From the NCBI GenBank assembly GCA_013205585.1, contig JABMML010000118.1, positions 1 to 14,311 of the forward strand: a DNA stretch of 14,311 bases, in the 5' to 3' direction. The position numbers and the translations under genes are program-made. The stretch is from Chitinophagaceae bacterium. Its GTDB lineage: Bacteria; Bacteroidota; Bacteroidia; Chitinophagales; Chitinophagaceae. Shown here piece after piece: positions 1 through 7,776 of the stretch. Under the pieces are notes generated by a model. It made no database searches. It had not been told where the DNA came from and saw nothing but the letters and a program-made list of their open reading frames with translations. How positions within the stretch are numbered: the first letter of the stretch is position 1; every line of letters begins with the position of its first letter.

Positions 1-528
1 ACTATGGGTAGTTTCTGGCTATCATTTACCCTACTCCTATTTTATTTTGCCTTATTCAAATATTTATTTCTGTTTTTATTTGCTCCTTACTTCTCCTATT
101 TTCATTTACGCATCGAAGCCATCAATAAAAATGAAGTCTTTGTATTTAATGCAAAGGCCTATCAAAAATTATTGCTAAGGGCTTGGCTATTAAATGCCAC
201 TAATTTACTATGGCAAACGGTATACCTTATTCCAATTGTAATTATTTGTACTTTACCTATAGTAGGATGGTTCACTCCATTTTTCACCATTATCTTAGAA
301 TGTTATTTCTTTGGCTATGCCATGCTTGATTATGGCTTGGCTACAGAAAAACAAAATGATGTAGCCACGGCTAGCTATGTCAATAGCCATAAGGGTTTAC
401 CCATTGGTAACGGACTTATATTTTATATGATGCACTTAGTCCCTATTATTGGTTGGATAACTGCGCCTTTTTATTCACTCATAGCAGCACAATTAAATAC
501 CCAAGAACTTAAAGACAAAGAACTATGA
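1..528 (+). CDS. EI24/CysZ-like integral membrane protein, 5' end cut off by the window
   Basis: The reading frame is open from base 1, so this is the C-terminal ~175 residues of a longer protein; the ATG at base 4 is probably internal, because EI24-domain proteins are usually about 230-260 residues. The visible part has hydrophobic segments near residues 5-28, 60-85, 88-108 and 138-162. It carries the family-like pattern of an aromatic stretch around YAMLDYGLAT, then a short linker, then a hydrophobic segment with the pattern VPIIGWITAPFYS that closes EI24 domains. EI24/CysZ relatives are inner-membrane proteins; CysZ takes up sulfate, but nothing here proves that substrate. The stop codon overlaps the start of the next gene by ATGA, which suggests translational coupling. 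The domain assignment is from remembered motifs. The role in this organism is unknown. Confidence 0.7.
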   Translation, partial: TMGSFWLSFTLLLFYFALFKYLFLFLFAPYFSYFHLRIEAINKNEVFVFNAKAYQKLLLRAWLLNATNLLWQTVYLIPIVIICTLPIVGWFTPFFTIILECYFFGYAMLDYGLATEKQNDVATASYVNSHKGLPIGNGLIFYMMHLVPIIGWITAPFYSLIAAQLNTQELKDKEL

Positions 529-1226
529 GCCAAGGAAAAGTTTTTTTACTACCCATGATTTTACACGAAGAAGGCTGGGAAGCCTTACCAACTGATGTTG
601 TAAAATGGATTGGGGGGTGTGACGCCTTTTTTGTAGAAGAAGAAAAAACAGCAAGGCGCTTTTTCAAAAAACTATGGAAAGAAATGGTGATTGATAATTA
701 TACTTGGTACCCTATTCATAAAGTGGAGGCCGAACAAATAAAGGCCTTTAAGGATTTACTAAAGCAAGGAAAAAATATTGGTATTATTTCTGAGGCGGGT
801 TGCGCAGGCATTGCCGACCCTGGACAAATATTAGTAGCTGCTGCCCAAGAAATGGGCATTGTAGTGAAACCTTATACAGGACCTTCTTCTATTTTATTGT
901 CTTTAATGGCCAGTGGTATGAATGGTAATTTATTTCAGTTTCATGGCTATTTACCCATTGATCTTACAGAAAGAAAGAAAAAAATTCAAGCATTAGAGGC
1001 CGATGCTATTCAAAGAAATTGTACACAGTTATTTATAGAAACGCCTTATCGTAATAATCAATTACTAGAAACTATTTTAAGTACTTGCAAGCCCCAAACA
1101 AAACTATGTATTGGCGTGGATATTACAGGACCTACCGAATCTATTGTAACAGCTACCATGGCGGACTGGAAATCAAAATTGCCGGAGCTACATAAAAAAT
1201 TAGTTATTTTTTTAATAGGCACTTAG
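525..1226 (+). CDS. SAM-dependent methyltransferase, tetrapyrrole-methylase fold (RsmI-like)
   Basis: This 233-residue protein has the tetrapyrrole (corrin/porphyrin) methylase fold of RsmI, which methylates the 2'-O of C1402 in 16S rRNA. Visible motifs are ISEAGCAGIADPG (residues 88-100, the RsmI-type glycine-rich SAM loop), GPSSILLSLMASG (119-131) and FIETPYRN (170-177). It is shorter than E. coli RsmI (~286 residues) and resembles the compact Bacteroidota paralogue annotated only as SAM-dependent methyltransferase, so rRNA methylation is an inference rather than an assignment. The ATG overlaps the stop of the upstream EI24-like gene (ATGA). The C-terminal ELHKKLVIFLIG pattern matches the usual family end, so the protein looks complete. 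A second full-length RsmI elsewhere in the genome would argue for another substrate. Confidence 0.85.
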   Translation: MSQGKVFLLPMILHEEGWEALPTDVVKWIGGCDAFFVEEEKTARRFFKKLWKEMVIDNYTWYPIHKVEAEQIKAFKDLLKQGKNIGIISEAGCAGIADPGQILVAAAQEMGIVVKPYTGPSSILLSLMASGMNGNLFQFHGYLPIDLTERKKKIQALEADAIQRNCTQLFIETPYRNNQLLETILSTCKPQTKLCIGVDITGPTESIVTATMADWKSKLPELHKKLVIFLIGT

Positions 1227-1305
1227 CTCTTACCTAGTTGCAGAAAATTACAAAAAAAGGTATTTACCGAAGAAAAAGGCATTCAAAAATTAGCTAAGAT
1301 GCTGC

Positions 1306-2622
1306 ATGGAAAAATCTCCTACCCATTTCAGAGCGTCCCATCCCCTATTATTTATATCCAGCATTCTATTAGCTGGACTTATTTTTGCAAAATTATTTGT
1401 ACAAGAGCTACTGATATTAAGCATTAGCGAGGCTACTTATTTATTATTGTTTTCACTGGTTCTTTTACAATTCATTATTGCTCGTTCGCCTACTTATCCA
1501 AATACCCATGCTAATATTCATTCTTATACCTTTTCATTATCCAAATATATTGAAGGCTTTTCGGTATACCTTATACTATTTAGCTGGGGTATTTTATTAT
1601 TTTTTCTAACAAAAGAAAAAAATCTATTTCAAATTCCCTATCCGGAATCATTTATTACCTATTGTAGAAATGCGGTAGTGAATAAACTAAATATTTACAT
1701 TCCTTCTGCTGAAGCCAATGCATTTGCAAAATCATTATTATTAGGCATCAAGACCGATGCTAATAAAGAACTACTAAATGCTTACAAGCAATTAGGTATT
1801 ATACATATAGTGGCCATTAGCGGAATGCACCTTGAAATTATATTTAAAAATATCTTACGCATTACCAGCTGGCTGCCTCGAAAAAAATTATTAATGGCAG
1901 TTGAGCTATTCATTGTACTAGGCTTTGTCTGGACCTATACCCTAATGGCTTTTGCAAGCCCTTCCATTGTAAGAGCCGCCGTATTTTTTAGCATCTACTA
2001 TATAGGCAAATTTAGAGGGGATAGTTCTTATACTTTAAATGTGATGGCAGGAGGCATTTTAATTTTTCTTTTGTTTGATATAAAAAATGTAGAAAATATT
2101 GGCCTGCAACTATCTTATGCTGCCGTACTAGGTATTCATTTATTCTATCCTTTATTGAGTAAAATGATGCCCATGGATAACCCTGTCTTAGTTTTTTTAT
2201 GGAATAATTTATGCATTAGTATAGCGGCGCAATTAACTACCCTCCCTATTTTGCTTTATTATTTTCATCAACTAGCTTCCATGGTATTAATAAGCAATTT
2301 TATCATGGTGCCCTTAAGCACCCTTCTTTTATACGCACTAGCCCTCTTAGTCATTACCCCAAACATAATGGGGTTTTCAAAATTATTTGGGCAAATAATT
2401 GAAATATATATAATGGGTATGAATAAAGCCATTAGCTCTTTAGAGGCAATGCCTATGAATCGCCCCCTATTGATTTCATTTGGACTAGAACAAGTGATTT
2501 TGTTTTACTTGGCACTACTTCTAATTTATGCTTGGCTGTATACAAAACGCAGCCATTGGCTTCTCTATTTAACCGGCCTATTTTGCTGCTATTCGATCAT
2601 AAAGTTATTCAGTACGGGCTAA
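1306..2622 (+). CDS. ComEC/Rec2-family DNA-uptake channel, short form
   Basis: This 438-residue polytopic membrane protein carries the ComEC competence domain, which in transformable bacteria forms the inner-membrane channel for single-stranded DNA. The signature segment is present: AFAKSLLLGIKT (139-150), then KQLGIIHIVAISGMH (161-175), equivalent to the usual GxxHLLAISGLH. Several hydrophobic helices follow, including the region LQLSYAAVLGI. Two N-terminal helices (about 13-30 and 43-60) and one at 84-101 run almost directly into the competence domain. The soluble DUF4131/OB-fold region usually found at this point, about 150 residues, is missing. The protein ends shortly after its last helices with no metallo-beta-lactamase domain. 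Other Bacteroidota ComEC proteins are mostly 600-700 residues. It starts 79 bp after the methyltransferase and stops 53 bp before purH. Whether this short form still imports DNA cannot be told from sequence. Confidence 0.8.
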   Translation: MEKSPTHFRASHPLLFISSILLAGLIFAKLFVQELLILSISEATYLLLFSLVLLQFIIARSPTYPNTHANIHSYTFSLSKYIEGFSVYLILFSWGILLFFLTKEKNLFQIPYPESFITYCRNAVVNKLNIYIPSAEANAFAKSLLLGIKTDANKELLNAYKQLGIIHIVAISGMHLEIIFKNILRITSWLPRKKLLMAVELFIVLGFVWTYTLMAFASPSIVRAAVFFSIYYIGKFRGDSSYTLNVMAGGILIFLLFDIKNVENIGLQLSYAAVLGIHLFYPLLSKMMPMDNPVLVFLWNNLCISIAAQLTTLPILLYYFHQLASMVLISNFIMVPLSTLLLYALALLVITPNIMGFSKLFGQIIEIYIMGMNKAISSLEAMPMNRPLLISFGLEQVILFYLALLLIYAWLYTKRSHWLLYLTGLFCCYSIIKLFSTG

Positions 2623-2664
2623 TTTTTGTGGAAAAGCTAAGGGAAGCAAAAAACAGGAAGGGCT

Positions 2665-2672
2665 TACCTTTA
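2665..2672 (+). promoter_or_regulatory. Putative -7 promoter box of purH
   Basis: TACCTTTA matches 7 of 8 positions when the Bacteroidota -7 consensus TAnnTTTG is counted with free n positions. It lies 3 bp before the proposed purH ATG at 2676, so transcription would begin at or next to the start codon. No clear -33 TTG element is visible at the usual spacing. Confidence 0.35.
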
Positions 2673-2675
2673 CTT

Positions 2676-4160
2676 ATGGAAAAGAAAATACAATCAGCCT
2701 TAATTTCAGTTTTTTACAAAGATGGTTTAGCTCCTTTAGCTAAAACCTTACACGACTTAAATATTACTATTTATTCTACCGGTGGTACTCAACAATTCAT
2801 CGAAGAATTAGGCATTCCTTGTATAGGAGTAGAAACAGTAACTGGCTACCCTTCTATTTTAGGAGGAAGAGTGAAAACATTACACCCTTCTATTTTTGGT
2901 GGCATCTTAGGCAGAAGATATGAAGACCAAGACCTAAAAGAAATGGAGCAGTATAAAATACCTGCTTTAGATTTAGTCATTGTAGACTTATACCCCTTTG
3001 AAGAAACATTAAAAAATACCGACGAAGAAAAATTAATCATAGAAAAAATTGATATTGGTGGGCCTTCTATGATTAGAGCAGCTGGTAAAAATTTTAGAGA
3101 CTTAGTAGTCATTGCTGCTAAAGACGATTATTCAAAATTGAACCAAATACTTATTGATCAAAAAGGAACCACTAACCTTGAGCAAAGAAAATCCTTTGCA
3201 GCTAAAGCTTTTGAAGTAGTCATGCATTATGATGTAGCCATTAGCAATTATTTTAACCCAGCTAGCGGTAAGGTTTTAAGATATGGAGAGAACCCACATC
3301 AGGTAGCCACTTTTTATGGCAAATTAGAAAATTGGTTTACACAATTACATGGCAAGGAATTATCTTATAATAATTTAGTAGATGTAGATGCTGCCATTGC
3401 TTTAATAACAGACTTACCACTAACTAGTTTCGCTATTATCAAACATACCAATGTATGCGGTGTGGCTAAAAGAAATACTGTTTTTGAGAGTTGGAAGGCA
3501 GCCTTAGCAGGTGACCCAGAAAGTGCTTTTGGTGGTGTACTAGTTACCAACGCAATCATTGATATAGCTACTGCAGAAGCCATTCAGGAAATATTTTTTG
3601 AAGTATTAATTGCCCCTGGATTTGATCCAGCTGCCTTAGTTATTTTATCGGCTAAGAAAAATAGGATTCTATTAGAATTAAAAAATGAAGTAAGCTTTAA
3701 CCCTACGCAAAAAAAATCAATTCTCAATGGCATTTTAGAACAAGGATTAGATAATGGCAATTATAGCAAGTGGGAAGAAGTAGGCGCTAGACCAAGTTCT
3801 GAAAAAGAAAAAGAAGACTTAATTTTTGCAAATATTATTTGCAAGCATTTAAAAAGCAATGCCATTGCTTTAATTAAAAATAATCAATTAGTAGGTAAGG
3901 GTTGTGGTCAAACCAGTAGAGTCGACGCCCTTCGTCATGCAATTGAAAAAGCCAAGCAATTTAAATTTGATTTAAAGGGCGCTAGCCTCGCTTCAGATGC
4001 TTTTTTCCCTTTTGATGATTGCGTAAGAATTGCCCATGAAGAAGGAATTGAAGCCTATATTCAGCCAGGAGGCTCGCTTAGAGATAAAGACAGCGTTGCT
4101 TATTGTCAGGCCAATGGGCTTGCCATGGTAATGACAGAACAAAGGCATTTCAAACATTAA
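2676..4160 (+). CDS. purH: Bifunctional AICAR formyltransferase / IMP cyclohydrolase
   Basis: PurH catalyses the last two steps of purine synthesis: formylation of AICAR by 10-formyltetrahydrofolate, and ring closure to IMP. The 494-residue protein has an N-terminal MGS-like cyclohydrolase domain (about 1-135; STGGT at 34-38 and GGRVKTLHP at 63-71) and a C-terminal transformylase domain. The latter contains LRYGENPHQ (201-209), the catalytic Lys-His pair in IKHTNVCG (K256, H257), SDAFFPFDD (440-448), YIQPGGSLRDKDS (461-473) and the typical end EQRHFKH. The frame is open upstream to 2532, but that stretch lies inside comEC and does not resemble PurH. The ATG at 2676 gives the normal family start (MEKKIQSALISVF). 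An EamA transporter follows after 10 bp. The length and motifs indicate a functional enzyme. Confidence 0.97.
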   Translation: MEKKIQSALISVFYKDGLAPLAKTLHDLNITIYSTGGTQQFIEELGIPCIGVETVTGYPSILGGRVKTLHPSIFGGILGRRYEDQDLKEMEQYKIPALDLVIVDLYPFEETLKNTDEEKLIIEKIDIGGPSMIRAAGKNFRDLVVIAAKDDYSKLNQILIDQKGTTNLEQRKSFAAKAFEVVMHYDVAISNYFNPASGKVLRYGENPHQVATFYGKLENWFTQLHGKELSYNNLVDVDAAIALITDLPLTSFAIIKHTNVCGVAKRNTVFESWKAALAGDPESAFGGVLVTNAIIDIATAEAIQEIFFEVLIAPGFDPAALVILSAKKNRILLELKNEVSFNPTQKKSILNGILEQGLDNGNYSKWEEVGARPSSEKEKEDLIFANIICKHLKSNAIALIKNNQLVGKGCGQTSRVDALRHAIEKAKQFKFDLKGASLASDAFFPFDDCVRIAHEEGIEAYIQPGGSLRDKDSVAYCQANGLAMVMTEQRHFKH

Positions 4161-4170
4161 GCCAAGCCCC

Positions 4171-5097
4171 ATGGCTAATCAAAAAAAAGCATATTTAGCT
4201 TTAAGCGTTACAAGTATAGTTTGGGGAACCACTTGGGTGGCAAGTAAAATGGGTGTATCTCATATGCCCGCTTTTGAACTAGCCAGTATTCGTCAGTTTT
4301 TAGGGGGTAGTATTTACGTGGGCTTTTTTTTATTAAGAGGTGAAGGCTTTCCTTCTTTCAAACAATTTCTTTGGTTAATTCCCATGGCTTTTTTAATGTT
4401 TGTATCCTCTAATGGTATTGCCACTTATGGTTTACAATTTATTACCAGTGGGCTTGCGGCTTTAATTGCAGCACTGTATCCTTTATCGGTGGTGCTCATT
4501 GAAAGATTTTATTTTAAGGCCATTAAAATTACAACGCAAACTATGATTGGCCTACTATTAGGTCTTCTAGGTATTGTTTTTATTTTTTATAAGGATAGTT
4601 TATTGGTGCACGGAACAAATTATGCATTAGGCGTTGGCTTATCCTTCTTTGCAATGATTACTTGGAGTGTGGGTTCAATTATTATAGCAAGAAATAAAAT
4701 TGATATGAACGCCTATTACTCCATTGGATGGCAAATGCTAATAAGTGCTGTCACCATGGGTTTATTTACTTTGTATTCGGGTAATTATATTGCACTAGAT
4801 GAAATCCCTGCCATTTCTTGGTGGGTCATTATATACATGGTCATTGGCGGATCGGTCTTTGCCTTTATTTCATTTATCTATAGCATGAAGCATTTACATC
4901 CTGCTATTGCTTCTTTATATGCTTATATAAACCCCATTGTTGCTATTTGGGTAGGCTCTTTACTCTTGAATGAAAAAATAAGTTTTACGAGTATAGTGGG
5001 TACTATCTGCACCCTTATTGGTGTTTACTTAGTGAACAGAAGTTTAAAAAAACAGAAGGATCCGGTGGAAGCTATTTCTGACGCCGATGGAATGTAA
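4171..5097 (+). CDS. EamA/DMT-superfamily transporter
   Basis: This 308-residue inner-membrane protein has about ten hydrophobic helices in two repeated halves, as in EamA (RhaT/DMT) metabolite exporters. Each half starts with a recognisable segment: SIVWGTTWVASKMG near residues 15-28, and a second repeat that begins around 150-165 (SFFAMITWSVGSI). The typical late pattern SLYAYINPIVAIWVGSLLLNE lies near 246-266 and is followed by a last helix (IGVYLVNRSL). The C-terminal tail is charged and cytoplasmic by the usual topology. The gene begins 10 bp after purH and probably shares its transcript. DMT exporters handle amino acids, purines or other metabolites. Proximity to purH hints at a purine link, but this is only an inference, and the substrate cannot be read from the sequence. 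Confidence 0.88.
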   Translation: MANQKKAYLALSVTSIVWGTTWVASKMGVSHMPAFELASIRQFLGGSIYVGFFLLRGEGFPSFKQFLWLIPMAFLMFVSSNGIATYGLQFITSGLAALIAALYPLSVVLIERFYFKAIKITTQTMIGLLLGLLGIVFIFYKDSLLVHGTNYALGVGLSFFAMITWSVGSIIIARNKIDMNAYYSIGWQMLISAVTMGLFTLYSGNYIALDEIPAISWWVIIYMVIGGSVFAFISFIYSMKHLHPAIASLYAYINPIVAIWVGSLLLNEKISFTSIVGTICTLIGVYLVNRSLKKQKDPVEAISDADGM

Positions 5098-5107
5098 GAA
5101 TGTATTT

Positions 5108-5182
5108 GAAGTAAAATCTTAGATTTGAAATACCATCCTGTCGCTGAAATATAATATTACAATTGAAGTGTAATTTTACTTC
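5108..5182. terminator. Inverted repeat in the convergent gap, possible bidirectional terminator
   Basis: GAAGTAAAAT (5108-5117) and ATTTTACTTC (5173-5182) form a perfect 10-bp inverted repeat separated by 55 bp, between the convergent eamA-like and lutB genes. The right arm covers the lutB stop codon. There is no GC-rich stem and no clean T-run, so this is weak as a classical Rho-independent terminator. Confidence 0.25.
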
Positions 5183-6555
5183 TTATGCCCTTCCTTCCAA
5201 AGTTGATTAAATGTTTTGGCTGGAAATTCAAGAGGGTCTCTTTGATTGGACCAGCCCTTAAACATTTTATTAATGACCCAATTTTTGATGGGGGCTGTAC
5301 CTTGATTCATTAAAGTTCGATTCATAGAAGTTTGTTTCCAAGCCTTCCAAGCAAATTTTTCAGCAAAACTAGCTTCTCCTAAATCCACTGCTTCTTTTCT
5401 ATTCTCCAATAACAACTCGTGTAAATTTATTTTAACGGGACATACTTCTGTACAATTGCCACATAAACTAGAGGCATAACTTAAATGTTTATAGTCGTGC
5501 ATGCCTCTTAAATGCGGTGTAATTATACTACCAATAGGTCCGCTATAAGTAGTATCGTAAGCATGACCTCCAATATTTTTATAAATGGGACAAGCGTTTA
5601 AACAAGCGCCGCATCTAATACAATAAAGGGCTTCTCTACTTTTTGCATTCGCTAGTAAATCGGTGCGACCGTTATCAAGTAAAATAACATACATCTCTTC
5701 AGGACCATCCGTTTCTTCCTTTTGTCTTGGACCTGAGATAATACTATTATAAACGGTTACTTGTTGTCCAGTACCATAAGTGGCTAATAAGGGCCAAAAT
5801 AAACCAAGGTCATTAATAGAAGGAATCATTTTTTCAATACCCACCACCACAATATGTGTTTTAGGCCAGGATGCTGATAATCTTGCATTGCCCTCATTCT
5901 CTGTTACTGCAATAGCACCTACATCGGCAATAATAAAATTAGCACCCGTTACACCTATTTCTGCCTGTACGTATTTTTCTCTTAAATTTTTTCTAGCCAC
6001 CAGGGTTAATTGCTCTGGTGTTAAATTAATATCAGTTCCTAATTTCTCATTAAATAATTTAGCTACATCTTCCTTGCTTTTATGCATGGCAGGTGTTACA
6101 ATATGATAAGGCGCTTCTCCATCCATTTGCTGAATGTATTCTCCTAAATCGGTCTCCACACTTTCAATACCTACCGATTCTAAATAATTATTTAAATGAA
6201 TTTCTTCAGTGACCATGCTCTTGCTTTTCACAACGGATTTGCAATTCTTCTGTTCGCAAATTTCTCCGATAAATTTTAAAGCTTGCTCGCTGTCTTCAGC
6301 CCATAATACCTTAGCTCCTCTTTTAGTAATCTGCTCTTCGAATTGATTTAGGTATATATCTAAATGTTCAATGGCTTCCCATCTTTTATTCTTGGCTAAT
6401 TCTTTAACGCGATTTAAATCGGTGAATTGTTCTTTGCCTTTTGGTACCACAGCATTGTACTTACCAATATTAAAATTAATTTTTTTATAGTGGGATTTAT
6501 CAAGCGCTTTGGCGGTGCTTTTTTCAAAAAAGGAGGCTGCGTAAATACTTTCCAT
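5176..6555 (-). CDS. lutB: LutB-type iron-sulfur protein (LUD domain plus two 4Fe-4S motifs)
   Basis: This 459-residue cytoplasmic protein matches LutB/YkgF, a subunit of the LutABC L-lactate oxidation system. An N-terminal LUD domain (about 60-290) contains the GVTGANFIIADVGAIAVTENEGN pattern (from 201). A ferredoxin-like part follows with CIRCGACLNACP (Cys 312, 315, 318, 322) and SLCGNCTEVCP (Cys 365, 368, 372). The C-terminal tail has PLEFPAKTFNQLW, as in family members. No lutA or lutC is adjacent; the neighbours are DUF3109 (14 bp upstream) and a convergent transporter. Lactate oxidation therefore rests on family membership, and partners would have to lie elsewhere. The ATG at 6555 is directly preceded by a promoter-like box, so the gene may have its own start as well as readthrough from the gld genes. 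Confidence 0.92.
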   Translation of the reverse strand: MESIYAASFFEKSTAKALDKSHYKKINFNIGKYNAVVPKGKEQFTDLNRVKELAKNKRWEAIEHLDIYLNQFEEQITKRGAKVLWAEDSEQALKFIGEICEQKNCKSVVKSKSMVTEEIHLNNYLESVGIESVETDLGEYIQQMDGEAPYHIVTPAMHKSKEDVAKLFNEKLGTDINLTPEQLTLVARKNLREKYVQAEIGVTGANFIIADVGAIAVTENEGNARLSASWPKTHIVVVGIEKMIPSINDLGLFWPLLATYGTGQQVTVYNSIISGPRQKEETDGPEEMYVILLDNGRTDLLANAKSREALYCIRCGACLNACPIYKNIGGHAYDTTYSGPIGSIITPHLRGMHDYKHLSYASSLCGNCTEVCPVKINLHELLLENRKEAVDLGEASFAEKFAWKAWKQTSMNRTLMNQGTAPIKNWVINKMFKGWSNQRDPLEFPAKTFNQLWKEGHKK

Positions 6556-6560
6556 GAGGA

Positions 6561-6568
6561 CAAAAATA
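6561..6568 (-). promoter_or_regulatory. Putative -7 promoter box of lutB
   Basis: On the minus strand this reads TATTTTTG, a perfect match to the Bacteroidota -7 consensus TAnnTTTG. It ends 5 bp before the lutB ATG (6555), so the transcript would be leaderless or nearly so. The 11-mer ATTTTTGTCCT that covers it recurs in the same place before mutY. No convincing -33 element is seen. Confidence 0.45.
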
Positions 6569-6569
6569 G

Positions 6570-7151
6570 CTATTTATTTTTAAGATGCTTCGCTGTAGCA
6601 TCCAAGGTCTCATAAAATGTTTCCCCATACTTTCTAACAATGGATTCCTTGAGAAACTGGTAGGCGGGCACTTTTAACTTCACGCCCAAGGAACAGCCCG
6701 ATTTACATAGGTCTTCACGAGGCTCATAATTTACATATTCCATCTTTGGGTCTAACTTACTTTTCTGTATTTTAATGGGAAATAAGTGGCAGCTAAGGGG
6801 CTTTTTCCAAGGAATCTTGCCATCATTATAGGCTTGCTCAAAGGCACATTTGATGACGCCTTTCTCTTTAAAGCCATAAGCACAAATGGCACCATTAATA
6901 GTAGGTGTTACCCAGCCAAATTCACGATCATATAAATAAGGACCTACTGCATTCACTTCTTTAATCCCCTCCTTGGTCATATAAGGCTTTACTTTTTCAT
7001 AAAATTCCTTCACATAGTCTTTTTCTTTATTTTCAAGTGGTGCGCCAGCATCTCCATCTTCACAACAGGCTCCCTTGCATTTAGACAAGTCGCATACAAA
7101 CTGTTCTTCCACTACTAAGTCGCTCACTAAAACATTGTCAATAATAATCAT
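6570..7151 (-). CDS. DUF3109 family protein, cysteine-rich putative metal-binding protein
   Basis: This 193-residue soluble protein has nine cysteines in conserved-looking clusters: C20, C25, C29 and C30 (the pattern CDLSKCKGACC), C90, C102, C121 in PLSCHLFP, and C149 and C153 in LCKSGC. The CxxxxCxxxCC cluster with a later CxLFP motif resembles the YkgJ/FliB-like zinc- or iron-sulfur-binding group, and the protein corresponds to DUF3109, whose function is not established. It begins 25 bp after gldD and ends 14 bp before lutB, so it probably belongs to the mutY-gldE-gldD transcript. Its position beside the iron-sulfur protein LutB is suggestive, but gives no defined role. The ATG at 7151 gives the usual family start, with the first Cys cluster near residue 20. 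Confidence 0.85.
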   Translation of the reverse strand: MIIIDNVLVSDLVVEEQFVCDLSKCKGACCEDGDAGAPLENKEKDYVKEFYEKVKPYMTKEGIKEVNAVGPYLYDREFGWVTPTINGAICAYGFKEKGVIKCAFEQAYNDGKIPWKKPLSCHLFPIKIQKSKLDPKMEYVNYEPREDLCKSGCSLGVKLKVPAYQFLKESIVRKYGETFYETLDATAKHLKNK

Positions 7152-7176
7152 TGGAAAATTTTGTAGGATAAAGATA

Positions 7177-7776
7177 TCATTTTTTCCATCTAAATGTGTT
7201 CAAAATATGCTTTATGTCTTCTAGCAAAAAAGCATTGACAGGTGCCAAGGAATCCTGATTAGGGGTGGCATCATAATACAAGGCTCCTCTAAAAAAATGA
7301 CGGGTAGAATCGGTTAGAAAAAACTGATAGGGCGTTGCTACTTCACCACCGATGGTAAAAAAAATACCTTCCACTCCTTGCTTGTTTTGAAAAACTGAAT
7401 CGGCAATGGAGCTTGCCCTATTATTATGGTTATTGGCAAAAGTATAGGCATCACTAATTAAAGTATCTAGCTGTTTTGCTTGCATGGCTATATAACTTAT
7501 ATATATAGTAGCTTCTTGACCTGGAAATCGAATATTCAACCATTTGCCTTTTTGAAGGCCTGTTCTTTGCTCATTTACATTTTCATCTATGACTGCATAA
7601 GTGGGATATTCAAAACTATAAGGAGTAGTTGTTTGATTAAAAACTTGGTAAGACTTTGCAGGAAAAGAAAGTTTTGAATAGCCTTTATTTTTGGTGGAAT
7701 AAGGGCTATTACAAGCCGCTAAAAATAATATACAGAAAAATAAAGCAATAAATACTGCACCAGTTCGTTTAGCCAT
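7177..7776 (-). CDS. gldD: Gliding motility lipoprotein GldD
   Basis: This is a 199-residue lipoprotein. The N-terminus is a lipoprotein signal peptide: basic start MAKR, a hydrophobic stretch, then the lipobox LAAC with the lipidated cysteine at residue 22. The mature part begins with a GldD-like pattern (PYSTKNKGYSKLSFP, followed by YQVF and YSFEYPTYA), and FFLTDSTRHFFRGALYY lies near residues 152-168. GldD is needed for gliding and linked type IX secretion function in Flavobacterium johnsoniae, but the gene is also kept in non-gliding Bacteroidota. I chose the ATG at 7776 rather than the TTG at 7782. It overlaps the gldE stop by 8 bp (ATGGCTAA), indicating tight coupling with gldE. The family's usual PKPRGY is here TKNKGY. 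Confidence 0.92.
   Translation of the reverse strand: MAKRTGAVFIALFFCILFLAACNSPYSTKNKGYSKLSFPAKSYQVFNQTTTPYSFEYPTYAVIDENVNEQRTGLQKGKWLNIRFPGQEATIYISYIAMQAKQLDTLISDAYTFANNHNNRASSIADSVFQNKQGVEGIFFTIGGEVATPYQFFLTDSTRHFFRGALYYDATPNQDSLAPVNAFLLEDIKHILNTFRWKK

Noticed and set aside
1235..1246. 12-mer TAGTTGCAGAAA shared by the comEC upstream gap and the HU promoter region
   Set aside because: The comEC copy lacks a fitting TA at the start of the -7 box (CCTAGTTG), so a promoter call there is too weak. It could be chance or only the common TTGCA start region.
2532..2675. N-terminal extension of 48 codons on PurH
   Set aside because: It lies within the end of comEC and then the intergenic gap, and has no PurH-like sequence. 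The ATG at 2676 gives the normal family start.
2846..3112. Minus-strand frame inside purH
   Set aside because: It is antisense to a strongly conserved enzyme domain and shows no protein-like features, so it is a shadow frame. The same holds for 3365-3583, 5780-6106, 6427-6615, 7480-7677, 9126-9329 and 12844-13026.
6584..6602. 6-bp-stem hairpin GATGCT/AGCATC at the end of the DUF3109 gene
   Set aside because: It is inside the coding sequence, has a short stem and no T-run on the transcribed strand, so it is not a credible terminator.
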